Shown here: positions 1-8,725 of the stretch, piece by piece | Position numbering within the stretch: the first letter of the stretch is position 1 | Layout: each line of letters starts with the position of its first letter | Assembly (NCBI GenBank): GCA_020063625.1 | Contig: JAICDD010000013.1 | Span: forward strand, 1-64,000 | Direction: 5' to 3' | DNA from: Fusobacteriales bacterium | GTDB lineage: Bacteria; Fusobacteriota; Fusobacteriia; Fusobacteriales; Fusobacteriaceae | Length of the DNA stretch: 64,000 nucleotides | Program-made: the position numbers and the translations under genes | Notes under the pieces: model-generated | The model's database searches: none | Seen by the model: only the letters and a program-made list of their open reading frames with translations | What the model was told of the DNA's origin: nothing

Positions 1-110
1 TTTTCTTTGTGGTTCTGATTTTTTTCTCTTTGTGTTCTTCGTGTAATTTTTTAATCCGCGTTTTCCCGCGGCTAATTTTAATTCTTCTCATTTCTTACTT
101 TTTACTATAT
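1..110. repeat. Dispersed mosaic repeat, partial copy at window edge
   Basis: The first ~110 bases contain the words TTTGTGGTTCTGATTTTT, CTTTGTGTTCTTCGTGTAAT and a CCGCGTTTTCCCGCGG-like palindrome. The same words recur at 6082-6600, 14526-15045, 43082-43620 and 47330-47840. The open frame across this stretch is only the translation of the repeat. The copy is cut by the window start. Confidence 0.8.
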
Positions 111-184
111 TTGATATTATACCAAATTTCAAATAATTTCAAACAATTTTATTTAGAAATATTGTTTATCTATTTTTTATTTTA

Positions 185-193
185 TGCTATAAT
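185..193 (+). promoter_or_regulatory. Extended -10 promoter for the lipoprotein gene
   Basis: TGCTATAAT is a TGn-extended -10 element about 45 bases before the start codon at 238. The -35 is weak: the nearest TTGTTT lies 20 bases upstream. This is inferred from consensus only. Confidence 0.45.
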
Positions 194-237
194 AAAATTA
201 TCTAAAATCCGTATTATTAAAGGAGTTTATATACACA

Positions 238-807
238 ATGTTTAAAAAATTTTATTTTTTTATTTTTTTATTTTTTTTAGGTTGCTCCAATGTGTCTGAA
301 TATAAAAATATTATTTATAAAAATTATAAATTTAAAAATGATTTTAAAATAAAAACTACTGAAACCGATACATATTATAAAAGTAAAAAAAATCTAAAAA
401 ATTTTATAATAATTCATAAAACAAAAGATAATATTATTCCAATTCTACATATTACATCTATTGAAAAAAATTGGATATATCCTAATAAAATTGAATTTAC
501 TTCAGAAGAAATTTATTCAAATTTTTTAATTGATTTTTCTGAAAATAAATATGATAATGTATTATTATTTGATAAAACTACTATTACTTTAAAAACTATT
601 GAAAAATTAGCTATTCCTTTAACTGATGAACAATTTAATTCTATTATAAAATATGTTGAAGCTATTGATTGTAAAATAAAATTATATAGTGAATATGATG
701 ATAAAACTAGTTATATTATTTTATCTGAAACTGAGAAAAAAGAAATTATTAAAACCTTTACATTATACAACAAACTAAAAGAAGGAGAGATCGCTAATGG
801 CAATTAA
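238..807 (+). CDS. Hypothetical lipoprotein
   Basis: 189 residues of unknown function. The N-terminus has basic residues, a strongly hydrophobic stretch and a lipobox (FFLGC, Cys at about residue 16), so it should be lipidated and membrane-anchored, facing the periplasm or outer surface. The rest is rich in Lys, Ile, Asn and Tyr and has no motif that I recognise. The spacing to GGAG in AAAGGAGTTTATATACACA supports the ATG at 238. Its 3' end overlaps the next gene by 11 bases and carries that gene's ribosome binding site (GAAGGAGAG), so the two are probably translationally coupled. The base composition is even more AT-rich than the neighbour. Confidence 0.75.
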   Translation: MFKKFYFFIFLFFLGCSNVSEYKNIIYKNYKFKNDFKIKTTETDTYYKSKKNLKNFIIIHKTKDNIIPILHITSIEKNWIYPNKIEFTSEEIYSNFLIDFSENKYDNVLLFDKTTITLKTIEKLAIPLTDEQFNSIIKYVEAIDCKIKLYSEYDDKTSYIILSETEKKEIIKTFTLYNKLKEGEIANGN

Positions 808-1501
808 ATTAAAATACTTCTTAGCTGGAGAAGCTGGAGGATTAAACAAACAAACTGGAAGAATAGATATGCATGGGATTTTTGATGTACTTACATCACC
901 AATATTTCCTATTGTAATTCCTAATATGGCTATCTTAATCGGAATAGAAGCTAATGGAAAAGAACAAACTTTAGAACTTAGATTAAATAGTCCAAAAGAT
1001 GAATTATTAGGAAAAATACAAGTAACTTTCCCTCCTACATATCCAGGACTTACAGCTAAACAAACTTTAAAACTTGAAAAATTACCTGTTATTTTAAAAG
1101 GAAAATATACTGTTGATATATTAGAAGTAAAAGCAAAAGGTGGATACCAATTTATTGCTACTGAAGATTTATTTACAGCTGTATTCCCACCAAAAAGAGA
1201 GTTTGCTGAGGGAGAAATTGAAGAAATATTAAAAAGAGATGACGTTATCAAAACTGTTGTCACTGATTATAAAGTACCAGATCATGATGAAGTATTTAAA
1301 TTCCAATTAAGTCTTGACCCAAATGAAGAGTTACCAGAAGGGGTGCAACCATTCCCAGAAGATGATAAACTTGTAGTAGATGAAAAAGAGTATGATTTAA
1401 CTGGAATTAGAAGAAATATAGAATGGATGTTTGGTAGAAAAAAACAACAACCTAAGCCAGAAGAAAATAACAGCGAAAATACAAATGAAACTGTAAATTA
1501 A
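797..1501 (+). CDS. Conserved hypothetical protein, DUF6941-like
   Basis: 234 residues with no signal peptide or membrane segment, so probably cytoplasmic. Residues 1-130 look like a beta-rich domain (AGEAGGLNKQTGRIDMHGIFD, then alternating hydrophobic strands and FPPTYPGL). The GIFD pattern followed by a short FP-containing loop resembles the DUF6941 family, whose function is unknown; this match is tentative. The C-terminal 60 residues are acidic and low complexity. It overlaps the upstream lipoprotein gene, has a good Shine-Dalgarno, and is followed by a strong terminator, so the pair forms a short transcription unit. Confidence 0.7.
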   Translation: MAIKLKYFLAGEAGGLNKQTGRIDMHGIFDVLTSPIFPIVIPNMAILIGIEANGKEQTLELRLNSPKDELLGKIQVTFPPTYPGLTAKQTLKLEKLPVILKGKYTVDILEVKAKGGYQFIATEDLFTAVFPPKREFAEGEIEEILKRDDVIKTVVTDYKVPDHDEVFKFQLSLDPNEELPEGVQPFPEDDKLVVDEKEYDLTGIRRNIEWMFGRKKQQPKPEENNSENTNETVN

Positions 1502-1509
1502 AATATTTT

Positions 1510-1546
1510 CCCTAGTTGAATTTTTTATTCAATTAGGGATTTTTTA
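1510..1546 (+). terminator. Rho-independent terminator
   Basis: Inverted repeat CCCTAGTTGAAT / ATTCAATTAGGG (1510-1521 and 1527-1538, one G-T pair) followed by ATTTTTTACTTT. It lies 9 bases after the stop at 1501 and ends the first transcription unit. Confidence 0.85.
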
Positions 1547-1570
1547 CTTTATTACCAAGTCTTTAAAATC

Positions 1571-1599
1571 TTGATATTTAAACATATTTATGATATAAT
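1571..1599 (+). promoter_or_regulatory. Sigma-70-type promoter for yqhQ-prfA operon
   Basis: TTGATA (1571-1576), a 17-base spacer, then TATAAT (1594-1599), 35 bases before the yqhQ start codon. Both boxes and the spacing fit the consensus well. Confidence 0.75.
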
Positions 1600-1633
1600 T
1601 TATAGACAAATTTAAAGAAATTAAGGTGATTTA

Positions 1634-2557
1634 ATGGATGTAAAAAAAATTAAAAGTGTCGGTGGTCAAGCTGTAATTGAAGGAGTTATGATGAAAAGTC
1701 CTGATAGAATAGCCACTGCTGTAAGACGGGCTAATGGTGAAATAGTATATAAAGTTAAAAGTTTAAGTAAAAGTAATAAATTTTTTTCTAAAATTCCTTT
1801 TATAAGAGGTGGATTTATTTTAGTTGAAAGTTTATTTGCAGGTATAAAAGAGCTTACTTTTTCTGCAAATCAGTTTGATGATACAGAAGAAGATTTATCT
1901 GATTTCCAACTTGCTTTAACTGTTTTTATTTCAATGAGTTTAGGAGTAGGATTATTTATCCTTTTACCTTCATTTATTAGTAATTTTATTTTTCAAAACA
2001 GTTTATCATATGCAAATATTTTAGAAGCAATTTTAAGAATGATATTTTTTGTTGTATATATAAAATTAATATCTTTTTCAAAAGATATTCAAAGAGTATT
2101 TCAATATCATGGTGCAGAACATAAATCTATTTATACATTTGAAAATGATGAAGAATTAACAAAAGAAAATGCAAAAAAATACACTACTTTGCATCCTAGA
2201 TGTGGTACATCATTTTTACTAATAGTAATGATAATAAGTATTATTATATATTCAATTGTAGATTTATTCTTGCCAACTCCAGATACACTATTTATGAAGC
2301 AAGTAATGAAGTTATCTACTAGAATATTACTTTTACCTTTTGTAGCTGGAGCTTCTTATGAATTTCAAAGATATACAAGTAGACATTTAAATAATCCAAT
2401 TATAAGATTACTTGCTGCTCCAGGATTAAAATTACAAAATATTACTACAAAAGAACCTGATTTTGATCAATTAGAAGTTGGAGTTGTAGCATTAAGAGCA
2501 GCGCTTGGAGAAACTATTGAAAATGCAAAAGATATAACAGAGGAGGAACTACAATAA
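1634..2557 (+). CDS. yqhQ: YqhQ family membrane protein (DUF1385)
   Basis: 307 residues. The N-terminal [14 protein letters not shown] is the hallmark of the DUF1385/YqhQ family, which has no established activity. Hydrophobic segments near residues 90-125, 130-150, 190-215 and 225-245 predict a multi-pass inner membrane protein, and the conserved [15 protein letters not shown] and LHPRCGTSF motifs are present between them. As in many Firmicutes and fusobacteria it sits directly before prfA: its stop codon overlaps the prfA start as TAATG. The length is normal for the family. The start at 1634 follows AAGGTGAT at good spacing. Confidence 0.9.
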   Translation: MDVKKIKSVGGQAVIEGVMMKSPDRIATAVRRANGEIVYKVKSLSKSNKFFSKIPFIRGGFILVESLFAGIKELTFSANQFDDTEEDLSDFQLALTVFISMSLGVGLFILLPSFISNFIFQNSLSYANILEAILRMIFFVVYIKLISFSKDIQRVFQYHGAEHKSIYTFENDEELTKENAKKYTTLHPRCGTSFLLIVMIISIIIYSIVDLFLPTPDTLFMKQVMKLSTRILLLPFVAGASYEFQRYTSRHLNNPIIRLLAAPGLKLQNITTKEPDFDQLEVGVVALRAALGETIENAKDITEEELQ

Positions 2558-3633
2558 TGTTTAATAAACTAGAAGAAGTTGTAAAAAGAAGTGAAGAGTT
2601 AACCCAATTATTAAGTACACAAGAAGTAGCTAGTGACCCAAAAAAAATGATGGAGTACAATAAAGCACTTTCAAGCTTAAGTGAAATTGTAGAAAAATAC
2701 AAAGAATATAAAAAAGTAAAATCTGATTATGAGAGTCTTAAAAATGATCTCCATTCTGAAAAAGACCCCGATATGAAAGAGATGATACATGAAGAAGTAA
2801 AAGAATTAGAGGCTAAAATCCCTGAATTAGAAAAACAATTAAAAATATTATTACTTCCAAAAGACCCTAATGATGAAAAAAATGTTATCATTGAAATAAG
2901 AGGTGGAGCTGGTGGAGATGAAGCAGCTCTATTTGCAGCAGATTTATTTAGAATGTTTACAAGATATGCTGAAAGACAAAAATGGAAAGTTGAAGTAATA
3001 GATAAAAGTGAAATCGGTGTTGGTGGATTAAAAGAGATTATATTTTCTATAAGTGGTAAAGGTGCTTATTCAAAATTAAAATTTGAATCTGGAGTACATA
3101 GAGTACAAAGAGTCCCAGAAACTGAATCTCAAGGTAGAGTACACACTTCTACAGTTACAGTAGCTGTTTTACCAGAAGTAGAGGATGTTGGTGAAGTAGA
3201 AATAAATCAAAGTGATCTTAAAATAGATACTTATAGAGCAAGTGGAGCTGGAGGACAACATGTAAACATGACAGATTCAGCTGTTAGAATTACACATCTT
3301 CCTACTGGAATTGTAGTATCTTGTCAAGATGGTAGATCACAATTAAAAAATAGAGAACAAGCAATGAAAGTACTTGCTACAAAACTTTATGAAATAGAGT
3401 TAGAAAAACAAAGAAGTGCTGTAGATAATGCTAGAAAACTACAAGTAGGAACTGGTGCTAGATCTGAAAAAATAAGAACATATAATTTCCCTCAAGGAAG
3501 AGTTACTGATCACAGAATAAAATTAACTCTTCATAAATTAGATGCTATTCTTGATGGAGATTTAAACGAATTAATAGATGCATTAATTACATATGACCAA
3601 ACTGAGCAATTACAAAATTTAGGTGAAGAATAA
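2557..3633 (+). CDS. prfA: Peptide chain release factor 1
   Basis: 358 residues, full length. RF1 recognises UAA and UAG in the ribosomal A site and triggers peptidyl-tRNA hydrolysis. The catalytic GGQ lies at residues 232-234 within SGAGGQHVN, and the stop-codon reading PxT element appears as P187-E188-T189 in [10 protein letters not shown], which identifies RF1 rather than RF2. It is coupled to yqhQ by a 1-base overlap. It precedes prmC, whose product methylates the Gln of GGQ, so enzyme and substrate are encoded side by side. Confidence 0.97.
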   Translation: MFNKLEEVVKRSEELTQLLSTQEVASDPKKMMEYNKALSSLSEIVEKYKEYKKVKSDYESLKNDLHSEKDPDMKEMIHEEVKELEAKIPELEKQLKILLLPKDPNDEKNVIIEIRGGAGGDEAALFAADLFRMFTRYAERQKWKVEVIDKSEIGVGGLKEIIFSISGKGAYSKLKFESGVHRVQRVPETESQGRVHTSTVTVAVLPEVEDVGEVEINQSDLKIDTYRASGAGGQHVNMTDSAVRITHLPTGIVVSCQDGRSQLKNREQAMKVLATKLYEIELEKQRSAVDNARKLQVGTGARSEKIRTYNFPQGRVTDHRIKLTLHKLDAILDGDLNELIDALITYDQTEQLQNLGEE

Positions 3634-3634
3634 G

Positions 3635-3660
3635 CCACAGGTATTTCCTGTGGTTTGTTA
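3635..3660 (+). terminator. Hairpin between prfA and prmC, weak terminator or attenuator
   Basis: CCACAGG-TATTT-CCTGTGG (3635-3653) followed by TTTGTTATTT. The stem is only 7 bp and the T-run is interrupted, so partial readthrough into prmC is likely. The prmC start is 29 bases after the stem. Confidence 0.5.
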
Positions 3661-3681
3661 TTTGAAAACTGAGGTAAAATA

Positions 3682-4800
3682 ATGAATAAGCTTATTGATA
3701 TATTAAATTTTTCTACAGAATATTTAACAAAAAAAAATATTTCAAATCCTAGATTAAATGCTGAAAAAATCATTTCAGAAGTTTTAGGACTAGATAGAAT
3801 TATGCTTTATGTACATTTTGAAAGACCTATAAATAACGAAGAAAAAGAAAAAATAAAATCTCTTTTAAAAGAGATTTCTACAAATAATCAATCTGAAAAT
3901 TTTAATACTAAAAAAAATTCCAATATTCTATCAAAAAATAATTTTAAAGAAAAAAATAGCTTTATTTTTAATGAAAGTATAGAATATTTAAAAAAACATA
4001 ATATTCAAAATGCTAAATTAGAAGTAGAACTTATTTTTTCTCATATTTTAAAAATTAATAGAATGTTGTTATCATTAAATTTTAATAAAGAAATTAGCAA
4101 AGAAAATTTAGATAAAATAAAAATTTTATTAAAAAAACGTGCTAAAGAAAAAATTCCAATACAATATTTATTAGGATACGAAGAGTTTTATGGCTATAAA
4201 TTTAATGTAAATAAACATGTATTAATCCCTAGACCTGAAACAGAATTATTAGTAGAAGAGTGTATTAAACTTTTAGGTGAAGTAAAAGAACCTAAAATAT
4301 TAGATATTGGAAGTGGTAGTGGTGCTATATCAATTACTCTTGCAAAAGAATTACCAAATTCTAAAGTAATTGGAGTTGATATTAGTGATGAAGCATTAAA
4401 AGTAGCTGAAGAAAATCGTATATTAAATAATTGTGAAAATTTAAAATTTATAAAATCTAATGTTTTTGAAAATATTAAATATAAAAGTTTTGATTTAATA
4501 GTTTCAAATCCCCCTTATATTCCAGATTATGAATATGCAGAATTACAGCCAGAAGTAAAACTTCATGAACCTAAATTAGCTCTTGTTGCTGAAAATAATG
4601 GATATTTCTTTTATGATAAAATATCTAAAGAAGCAATAAATCATCTCAAAAATGATGGAATTCTTGCATTTGAAATGGGATATAATCAAAGTGAAAAGAT
4701 AAAATCATTTTTAGAAAGAGATAAATATAAAAATATTATAATAAAAAATGATTATAACAATATACCTAGAATGATATTTGCGAAAAAAGGAGAAATTTAA
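3682..4800 (+). CDS. prmC: Release factor glutamine methyltransferase with duplicated N-terminal domain
   Basis: 372 residues, against about 280 for typical PrmC. The enzyme N5-methylates the Gln of the GGQ motif in release factors using S-adenosylmethionine. The catalytic domain is normal: DIGSGSG at 208-214 binds SAM and NPPY at 276-279 binds the target Gln. The extra length comes from a second copy of the substrate-binding helical domain. Residues ~1-66 ([20 protein letters not shown], then [13 protein letters not shown]) and ~95-155 ([20 protein letters not shown], then [13 protein letters not shown]) align over their whole length, joined by a polar Asn/Lys-rich linker. The gene is coupled to queA through TAATG. 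Confidence 0.93.
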   Translation: MNKLIDILNFSTEYLTKKNISNPRLNAEKIISEVLGLDRIMLYVHFERPINNEEKEKIKSLLKEISTNNQSENFNTKKNSNILSKNNFKEKNSFIFNESIEYLKKHNIQNAKLEVELIFSHILKINRMLLSLNFNKEISKENLDKIKILLKKRAKEKIPIQYLLGYEEFYGYKFNVNKHVLIPRPETELLVEECIKLLGEVKEPKILDIGSGSGAISITLAKELPNSKVIGVDISDEALKVAEENRILNNCENLKFIKSNVFENIKYKSFDLIVSNPPYIPDYEYAELQPEVKLHEPKLALVAENNGYFFYDKISKEAINHLKNDGILAFEMGYNQSEKIKSFLERDKYKNIIIKNDYNNIPRMIFAKKGEI

Positions 4801-5825
4801 TGGATATAAAAGATTTTGATTATTATCTACCAGAAGAATTAATAGCACAAACACCTATTAATCCAAGAGATAATTCAAGACTTATGATAGTAGATAAAAC
4901 TAATAAATCAATTGAACATAAAATATTTAAAGATATTATAGATTATCTTAATCCTGGTGATGTATTAGTTAGAAATTCAACAAAAGTTATTCCTGCTAGA
5001 CTTATTGGAAAAAAAGAGACAGGTGGTGTATTAGAACTCTTTTTATTAAAAAGACTTGATCTAAACAAATGGGAAGTACTTTTAAAACCTGCAAAAAAAT
5101 TAAAGCTTGGACAAAAATTATATATTGGTGAAGCTAATGAATTGGTTGCAACTTTACTTGAAGTAAAAGAAGATGGAAACAGAATTGTGGAATTTAAATA
5201 TGATGGAATCTTTGAAGAAATTTTAGATAAATTAGGTGAAATGCCTCTTCCACCATATATAAAAGAAAAATTAGAAGAACAAAATAGATACCAAACTGTT
5301 TATGCTCAAAAAGGAGAATCTGTTGCAGCTCCTACAGCTGGACTTCATTTTACAAAAGAATTATTACAAAAAATAGAGGATAAAGGAATTGAGATAGTAG
5401 ATATATATTTAGAGGTAGGTTTAGGTACATTTCGACCAGTGCAAACAGATAATATATTAGAGCATAAAATGCATAGTGAATTTTTTGAAATTCCTGAAAA
5501 AGCTGCTAATATTATAAATAAAGCAAAATCTGAAAATAGAAGAATTATTGCTGTAGGTACTACAAGTGTACGTACTTTAGAGTCTTCTGTTGATGAAAAT
5601 GGAAAAGTTATTGCTCAAAAAAATGATACAGAGATTTTTATTTACCCTGGTTATAAATTTAAAATAGTAGATGCATTAATTACTAATTTTCATTTACCAA
5701 AATCTACATTGCTTATGTTAGTATCTGCATTTTCAAATAGAGAATTTATGATAGATACTTATAAAAAAGCTGTTGAAAATAAATATAGATTTTTTAGTTT
5801 TGGAGATGCTATGTTTATAAAATAG
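4800..5825 (+). CDS. queA: tRNA preQ1(34) S-adenosylmethionine ribosyltransferase-isomerase
   Basis: 341 residues, normal length for QueA. It transfers and isomerises the ribosyl part of SAM onto preQ1 at the wobble position of GUN tRNAs to give epoxyqueuosine. Family motifs visible are [14 protein letters not shown] at the N-terminus, [26 protein letters not shown], and [12 protein letters not shown] near residue 255. It overlaps prmC by one base. The de novo preQ1 genes of the same pathway lie 38 kb away (queC/folE/queE/queD). No tgt is seen nearby. Confidence 0.96.
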   Translation: MDIKDFDYYLPEELIAQTPINPRDNSRLMIVDKTNKSIEHKIFKDIIDYLNPGDVLVRNSTKVIPARLIGKKETGGVLELFLLKRLDLNKWEVLLKPAKKLKLGQKLYIGEANELVATLLEVKEDGNRIVEFKYDGIFEEILDKLGEMPLPPYIKEKLEEQNRYQTVYAQKGESVAAPTAGLHFTKELLQKIEDKGIEIVDIYLEVGLGTFRPVQTDNILEHKMHSEFFEIPEKAANIINKAKSENRRIIAVGTTSVRTLESSVDENGKVIAQKNDTEIFIYPGYKFKIVDALITNFHLPKSTLLMLVSAFSNREFMIDTYKKAVENKYRFFSFGDAMFIK

Positions 5826-5837
5826 GAAGTGATTAAA

Positions 5838-6080
5838 ATGCCCAGTAAAGAAACTATTAAAATTATTAAAGAGATGAGAACTCTTTATAAACAACTTGTT
5901 GAAAGACAAAAAGAAATAACTACTAAATTAAAACTTGGTAATCTAGAAAATAGTGAGCATATGAAGCTAGAATATGAGTTAGAACAAAATAAAGAAACTA
6001 TGGAGAACATAAGAGAGTATTTTGCTCGAATTCAATATGTGGAAGAAATTAATAAAAAAATGAATGAGAAAAAGAATTAG
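5838..6080 (+). CDS. Small hypothetical coiled-coil protein
   Basis: 80 residues from the ATG at 5838. A GTG at 5829 is also in frame, but AGGAAG at 5824-5829 is correctly spaced only for the ATG. The protein is almost entirely charged helix (Lys, Glu, Gln, Met heptads), so it probably forms a coiled coil; there is no membrane segment or signal. It directly follows queA and ends the prfA-prmC-queA unit before a repeat block. I do not recognise a family. Confidence 0.7.
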   Translation: MPSKETIKIIKEMRTLYKQLVERQKEITTKLKLGNLENSEHMKLEYELEQNKETMENIREYFARIQYVEEINKKMNEKKN

Positions 6081-6081
6081 A

Positions 6082-6600
6082 ATTTAGCCACGGAAAACAC
6101 GGATTTAAAAATTACACGAAGAACACAAAGATTGAAAAACAGAACCACAAAGAAAAAGGCTTGGAACCACAAAATGAACACAGGATAAAAAAATTAGTGA
6201 AAAGTAAGGAGTAAAATAAAAAAATCAACACAGAGGAACAGAGTAATCAGAGTATCGCAGAGAAAATAAAAATTAGCCACGGATCTGATGTAAGTCTCGT
6301 GTGAATCTCGTGGTTTCAAAAAAAATACTTAGTGGTCCTTAGTGCTTTTCTTAGTGCCCTTTGTGTAACAAGAAAATCCTGTGTGTCATCCTGTGTAAAT
6401 CCCGTGGTTTCAAAATAAAACTCTGTGTATCTCAGTGTGCCCAAAGTCTCTGTGCTGAATATTATATCCCGTGATTTCAAAAAAATACTTAGTGGTCCTT
6501 TGTATTTTTCTTAGTGCCCTTTGTGTAACAAAAAATTAGAGTTCATTTGTGTAATTCGTGACAAAAAATCCCGTGTGAATCACGTGGTTTCAAAAAATTT
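6082..6600. repeat. Mosaic intergenic repeat block (~520 bp)
   Basis: No gene is supported here. Bases 6086-6270 hold words in one orientation (AGCCACGGAAAACACGGATT, TTACACGAAGAACACAAAG, AACCACAAAG). Bases 6285-6600 hold them in the other orientation and in tandem: TCGTGGTTTCAAAAA, ACTTAGTGGTCCTTAGTGC, AGTGCCCTTTGTGTAACAA, each occurring two or three times with changes. The second half is the inverted counterpart of 14526-14726. G+C is clearly above that of flanking DNA. The block ends at the ribosome binding site of the next gene. Confidence 0.85.
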
Positions 6601-6614
6601 AAGGGGGAATTATA

Positions 6615-7001
6615 ATGAAAAAATTATTATTAATCGGAGTATTTGCTTTATCTATACTATCATATTCAATGAATTTAGATGTTGAGGCTCTTCTTTATAA
6701 CAATAATACAGAATTTAAATTAGCATCTGATTTAATAAGTTTATCATCAACTGACAGTATTAATTTTAGTTTAGGCGCTGGTTATTTATCTAGTTCATCT
6801 ACTGGATTTGCTACACTAAATATGGTTGCTGATTATGATACTTTTATAGATGGTCAAATTGCACTTAGAATAGGTTCTACTTTTACATCATCTCTTTACT
6901 TAGCTACTGATATCTCTTTATCTCAAGGTAGCTTCGCTCCAATACTTTCATATAATTTTAATGGTGATGTAGTTGGACTTGGACTTAGATTAAATTTTTA
7001 A
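6615..7001 (+). CDS. Small predicted outer membrane beta-barrel protein
   Basis: 128 residues. A cleavable signal peptide is likely (MKKLLLIGVFALSILSYSM, cut near residue 18-20). The mature part consists of alternating strands rich in Ser, Thr, Gly and Tyr, such as INFSLGAGYL and GLGLRLNF. It ends in Phe after an alternating pattern, the usual beta-signal of outer membrane barrels inserted by BamA. With about 108 mature residues it could form only a small barrel or an oligomer. AAGGGGG at 6601-6607 gives a strong ribosome binding site. The upstream 500 bases are repeat DNA, so its promoter lies in or next to repeats. No family is recognised. Confidence 0.7.
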   Translation: MKKLLLIGVFALSILSYSMNLDVEALLYNNNTEFKLASDLISLSSTDSINFSLGAGYLSSSSTGFATLNMVADYDTFIDGQIALRIGSTFTSSLYLATDISLSQGSFAPILSYNFNGDVVGLGLRLNF

Positions 7002-7019
7002 TACAAAAGGAGTTACATT

Positions 7020-7568
7020 ATGAGAATTGTTGCTGGTATTGCTAAAAATAGAAAATTAAAAACTAGAAAAGGTCATGATACTAGACCTACTCTTGAAAAA
7101 ATAAAAGAATCTTTATTTTCAATAATACTTCCATATGTAGAAAATAGTAATTTTTTAGACTTATATAGTGGTACAGGAAATATAGCTTTAGAAGCAATAA
7201 GTAGAGGTGCAAAAAAAGCTATAATGATAGAAAAAGACCCTGAAGCATTGAAAATAATTATTGAAAATGTAAATAATTTAGGTTTTGAAGAAAGATGTAG
7301 AGCTTATAAAAATGATGTTTTTAGAGCTATTGATATATTACATAAAAAAAATGAAAAATTTGATATAATATTTATGGACCCTCCATATCATGATGAAATA
7401 TGCGAAAAAGTAATAAAAAGAATTTTAAAAACTAATATATTAAAAGAAAATGGAATAATTATTGCTGAACATTTTATCGCTGAAAAAATGCCAGATTCTA
7501 TTGGTGAATTAAAAAAAGTAGATGAAAGAAATTATTCTAAAAAAGTATTAACTTTTTATACTAGATAG
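7020..7568 (+). CDS. rsmD: 16S rRNA (guanine(966)-N2)-methyltransferase RsmD
   Basis: 182 residues, full length. It methylates G966 (E. coli numbering) of 16S rRNA during 30S assembly. The family N-terminus MRIVAGIAKNRKL is followed by RPTLEKIKESLFS, the SAM-binding DLYSGTGNIALEA near residue 50, and the catalytic DPPY near residue 120. It starts 18 bases after the barrel protein gene, behind AAAGGAG, and leads the run rsmD-xseB-ispA-hydF-ruvA. Confidence 0.93.
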   Translation: MRIVAGIAKNRKLKTRKGHDTRPTLEKIKESLFSIILPYVENSNFLDLYSGTGNIALEAISRGAKKAIMIEKDPEALKIIIENVNNLGFEERCRAYKNDVFRAIDILHKKNEKFDIIFMDPPYHDEICEKVIKRILKTNILKENGIIIAEHFIAEKMPDSIGELKKVDERNYSKKVLTFYTR

Positions 7569-7587
7569 CAAAAGGAGTGTTTTTATA

Positions 7588-7818
7588 TTGGCACGTAGTA
7601 AAAGTTTTGAGGATAACTTAAAAGAAATAGATGATTTAATAAATGAAATTGAAACAAATGAAACTCTTTCATTAGAAGAATCAATAAAAAAATATGAAAA
7701 AGCTATGAAACTTATACAAAATTGTAGTCAAATACTAGAAAAATCAGAAGGTAAAATATTAAAAATTAAAGAAGAAAATGGAAAACTAATTTTTAATGAG
7801 TTTGAAAAGGGGGAATAA
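7588..7818 (+). CDS. xseB: Exodeoxyribonuclease VII small subunit
   Basis: 76 residues, normal for XseB, which binds in several copies to XseA and forms the exonuclease that degrades single-stranded DNA. FEDNLKEIDDLINEIE, the SLEESIKKYEKAMKLIQNC stretch and LEKSEGKI are the family pattern of two helices. The start is TTG at 7588, 10 bases after AAAAGGAGTG; no ATG fits. The stop overlaps the ispA start as TAATG. xseA is not in the window. Confidence 0.92.
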   Translation: MARSKSFEDNLKEIDDLINEIETNETLSLEESIKKYEKAMKLIQNCSQILEKSEGKILKIKEENGKLIFNEFEKGE

Positions 7819-8711
7819 TGTCTACTAATCTTAAAGCTAAACTTGATTATTATAAAAATTTAACTAATACTAATCTTGAAAATTTTTTTAATGAATTAAA
7901 TTATCCTCAAGTTATTTCAGAAGGAATGAGATACTCTGTATTAAATGGTGGTAAAAGACTTAGACCTTTTTTACTTTTAGCTACTCTTGAAATGCTAAAT
8001 ATTAATATAAATAAAGGTATTCCTACTGCTTGTGCAATAGAGCTTATACATTCATACTCTTTAGTTCATGATGATTTACCTGCTCTTGATAACGATGACC
8101 TTAGACGTGGAAAATTAACTACTCATAAAAAATATGGAGAAGCAAATGGTATTTTAATTGGTGATGCTTTACTTACTCATTCTTTTTATCTTTTATCTGA
8201 AAAAAATTTAAATATTTTACCAGCAGATAAAATTATAAAAATAATCTCATTAACTTCAAAATATGCTGGAATCAATGGTATGATTGGTGGTCAAACTGTT
8301 GATATTGAATCAGAAAATAAACAAATAGACCTTCCTACTTTACAATATATTCATACACATAAAACAGGAAAAATGATATTATTACCTATTGAAATAGCTA
8401 CAATTATTGCTGATTTAGATGATATAAAATCTAATGCTTTAAAAAAATATGCTGAAATAATTGGCTTGACTTTTCAAATAAAAGATGATATTTTAGACAT
8501 TGAAGGAGATATTGATAAAATTGGTAAACCTGTTGGAAGTGATTTAGAACTTAATAAATCTACTTATCCATCTATTTTTGGCCTTGAAAAAACTAAAGAA
8601 ATTTTACAAGAAAAAACTAAAGAAGCTAAAGAAATTTTATTAAGTAATTTTGGAAAAAATTCTAAAATTTTAATAGATTTAGCTGATTTTATTGCAAATC
8701 GTGATAACTAG
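7818..8711 (+). CDS. ispA: Polyprenyl (geranyl/farnesyl) diphosphate synthase
   Basis: 297 residues. It condenses isopentenyl diphosphate with allylic diphosphates to make geranyl or farnesyl diphosphate. The first aspartate-rich motif is DDLPALD at 85-91, with GGKRLRP at 44-50 and the second aspartate motif in IKDDILDIEGD near residue 222. The adjacency xseB-ispA with coupled translation is typical of FPP synthases. The chain length of the product cannot be read confidently from sequence alone. Confidence 0.94.
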   Translation: MSTNLKAKLDYYKNLTNTNLENFFNELNYPQVISEGMRYSVLNGGKRLRPFLLLATLEMLNININKGIPTACAIELIHSYSLVHDDLPALDNDDLRRGKLTTHKKYGEANGILIGDALLTHSFYLLSEKNLNILPADKIIKIISLTSKYAGINGMIGGQTVDIESENKQIDLPTLQYIHTHKTGKMILLPIEIATIIADLDDIKSNALKKYAEIIGLTFQIKDDILDIEGDIDKIGKPVGSDLELNKSTYPSIFGLEKTKEILQEKTKEAKEILLSNFGKNSKILIDLADFIANRDN

Positions 8712-8725
8712 AAAGAGAGGAAATT

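Noticed and set aside
9-245. 78-codon open frame at the window start
   Set aside because: It covers repeat DNA and an AT-rich promoter region, overlaps the lipoprotein start and has no ribosome binding site.
775-1263. 162-codon minus-strand open frame
   Set aside because: Antisense shadow of the DUF6941-like gene, with no ribosome binding site or recognisable domain.
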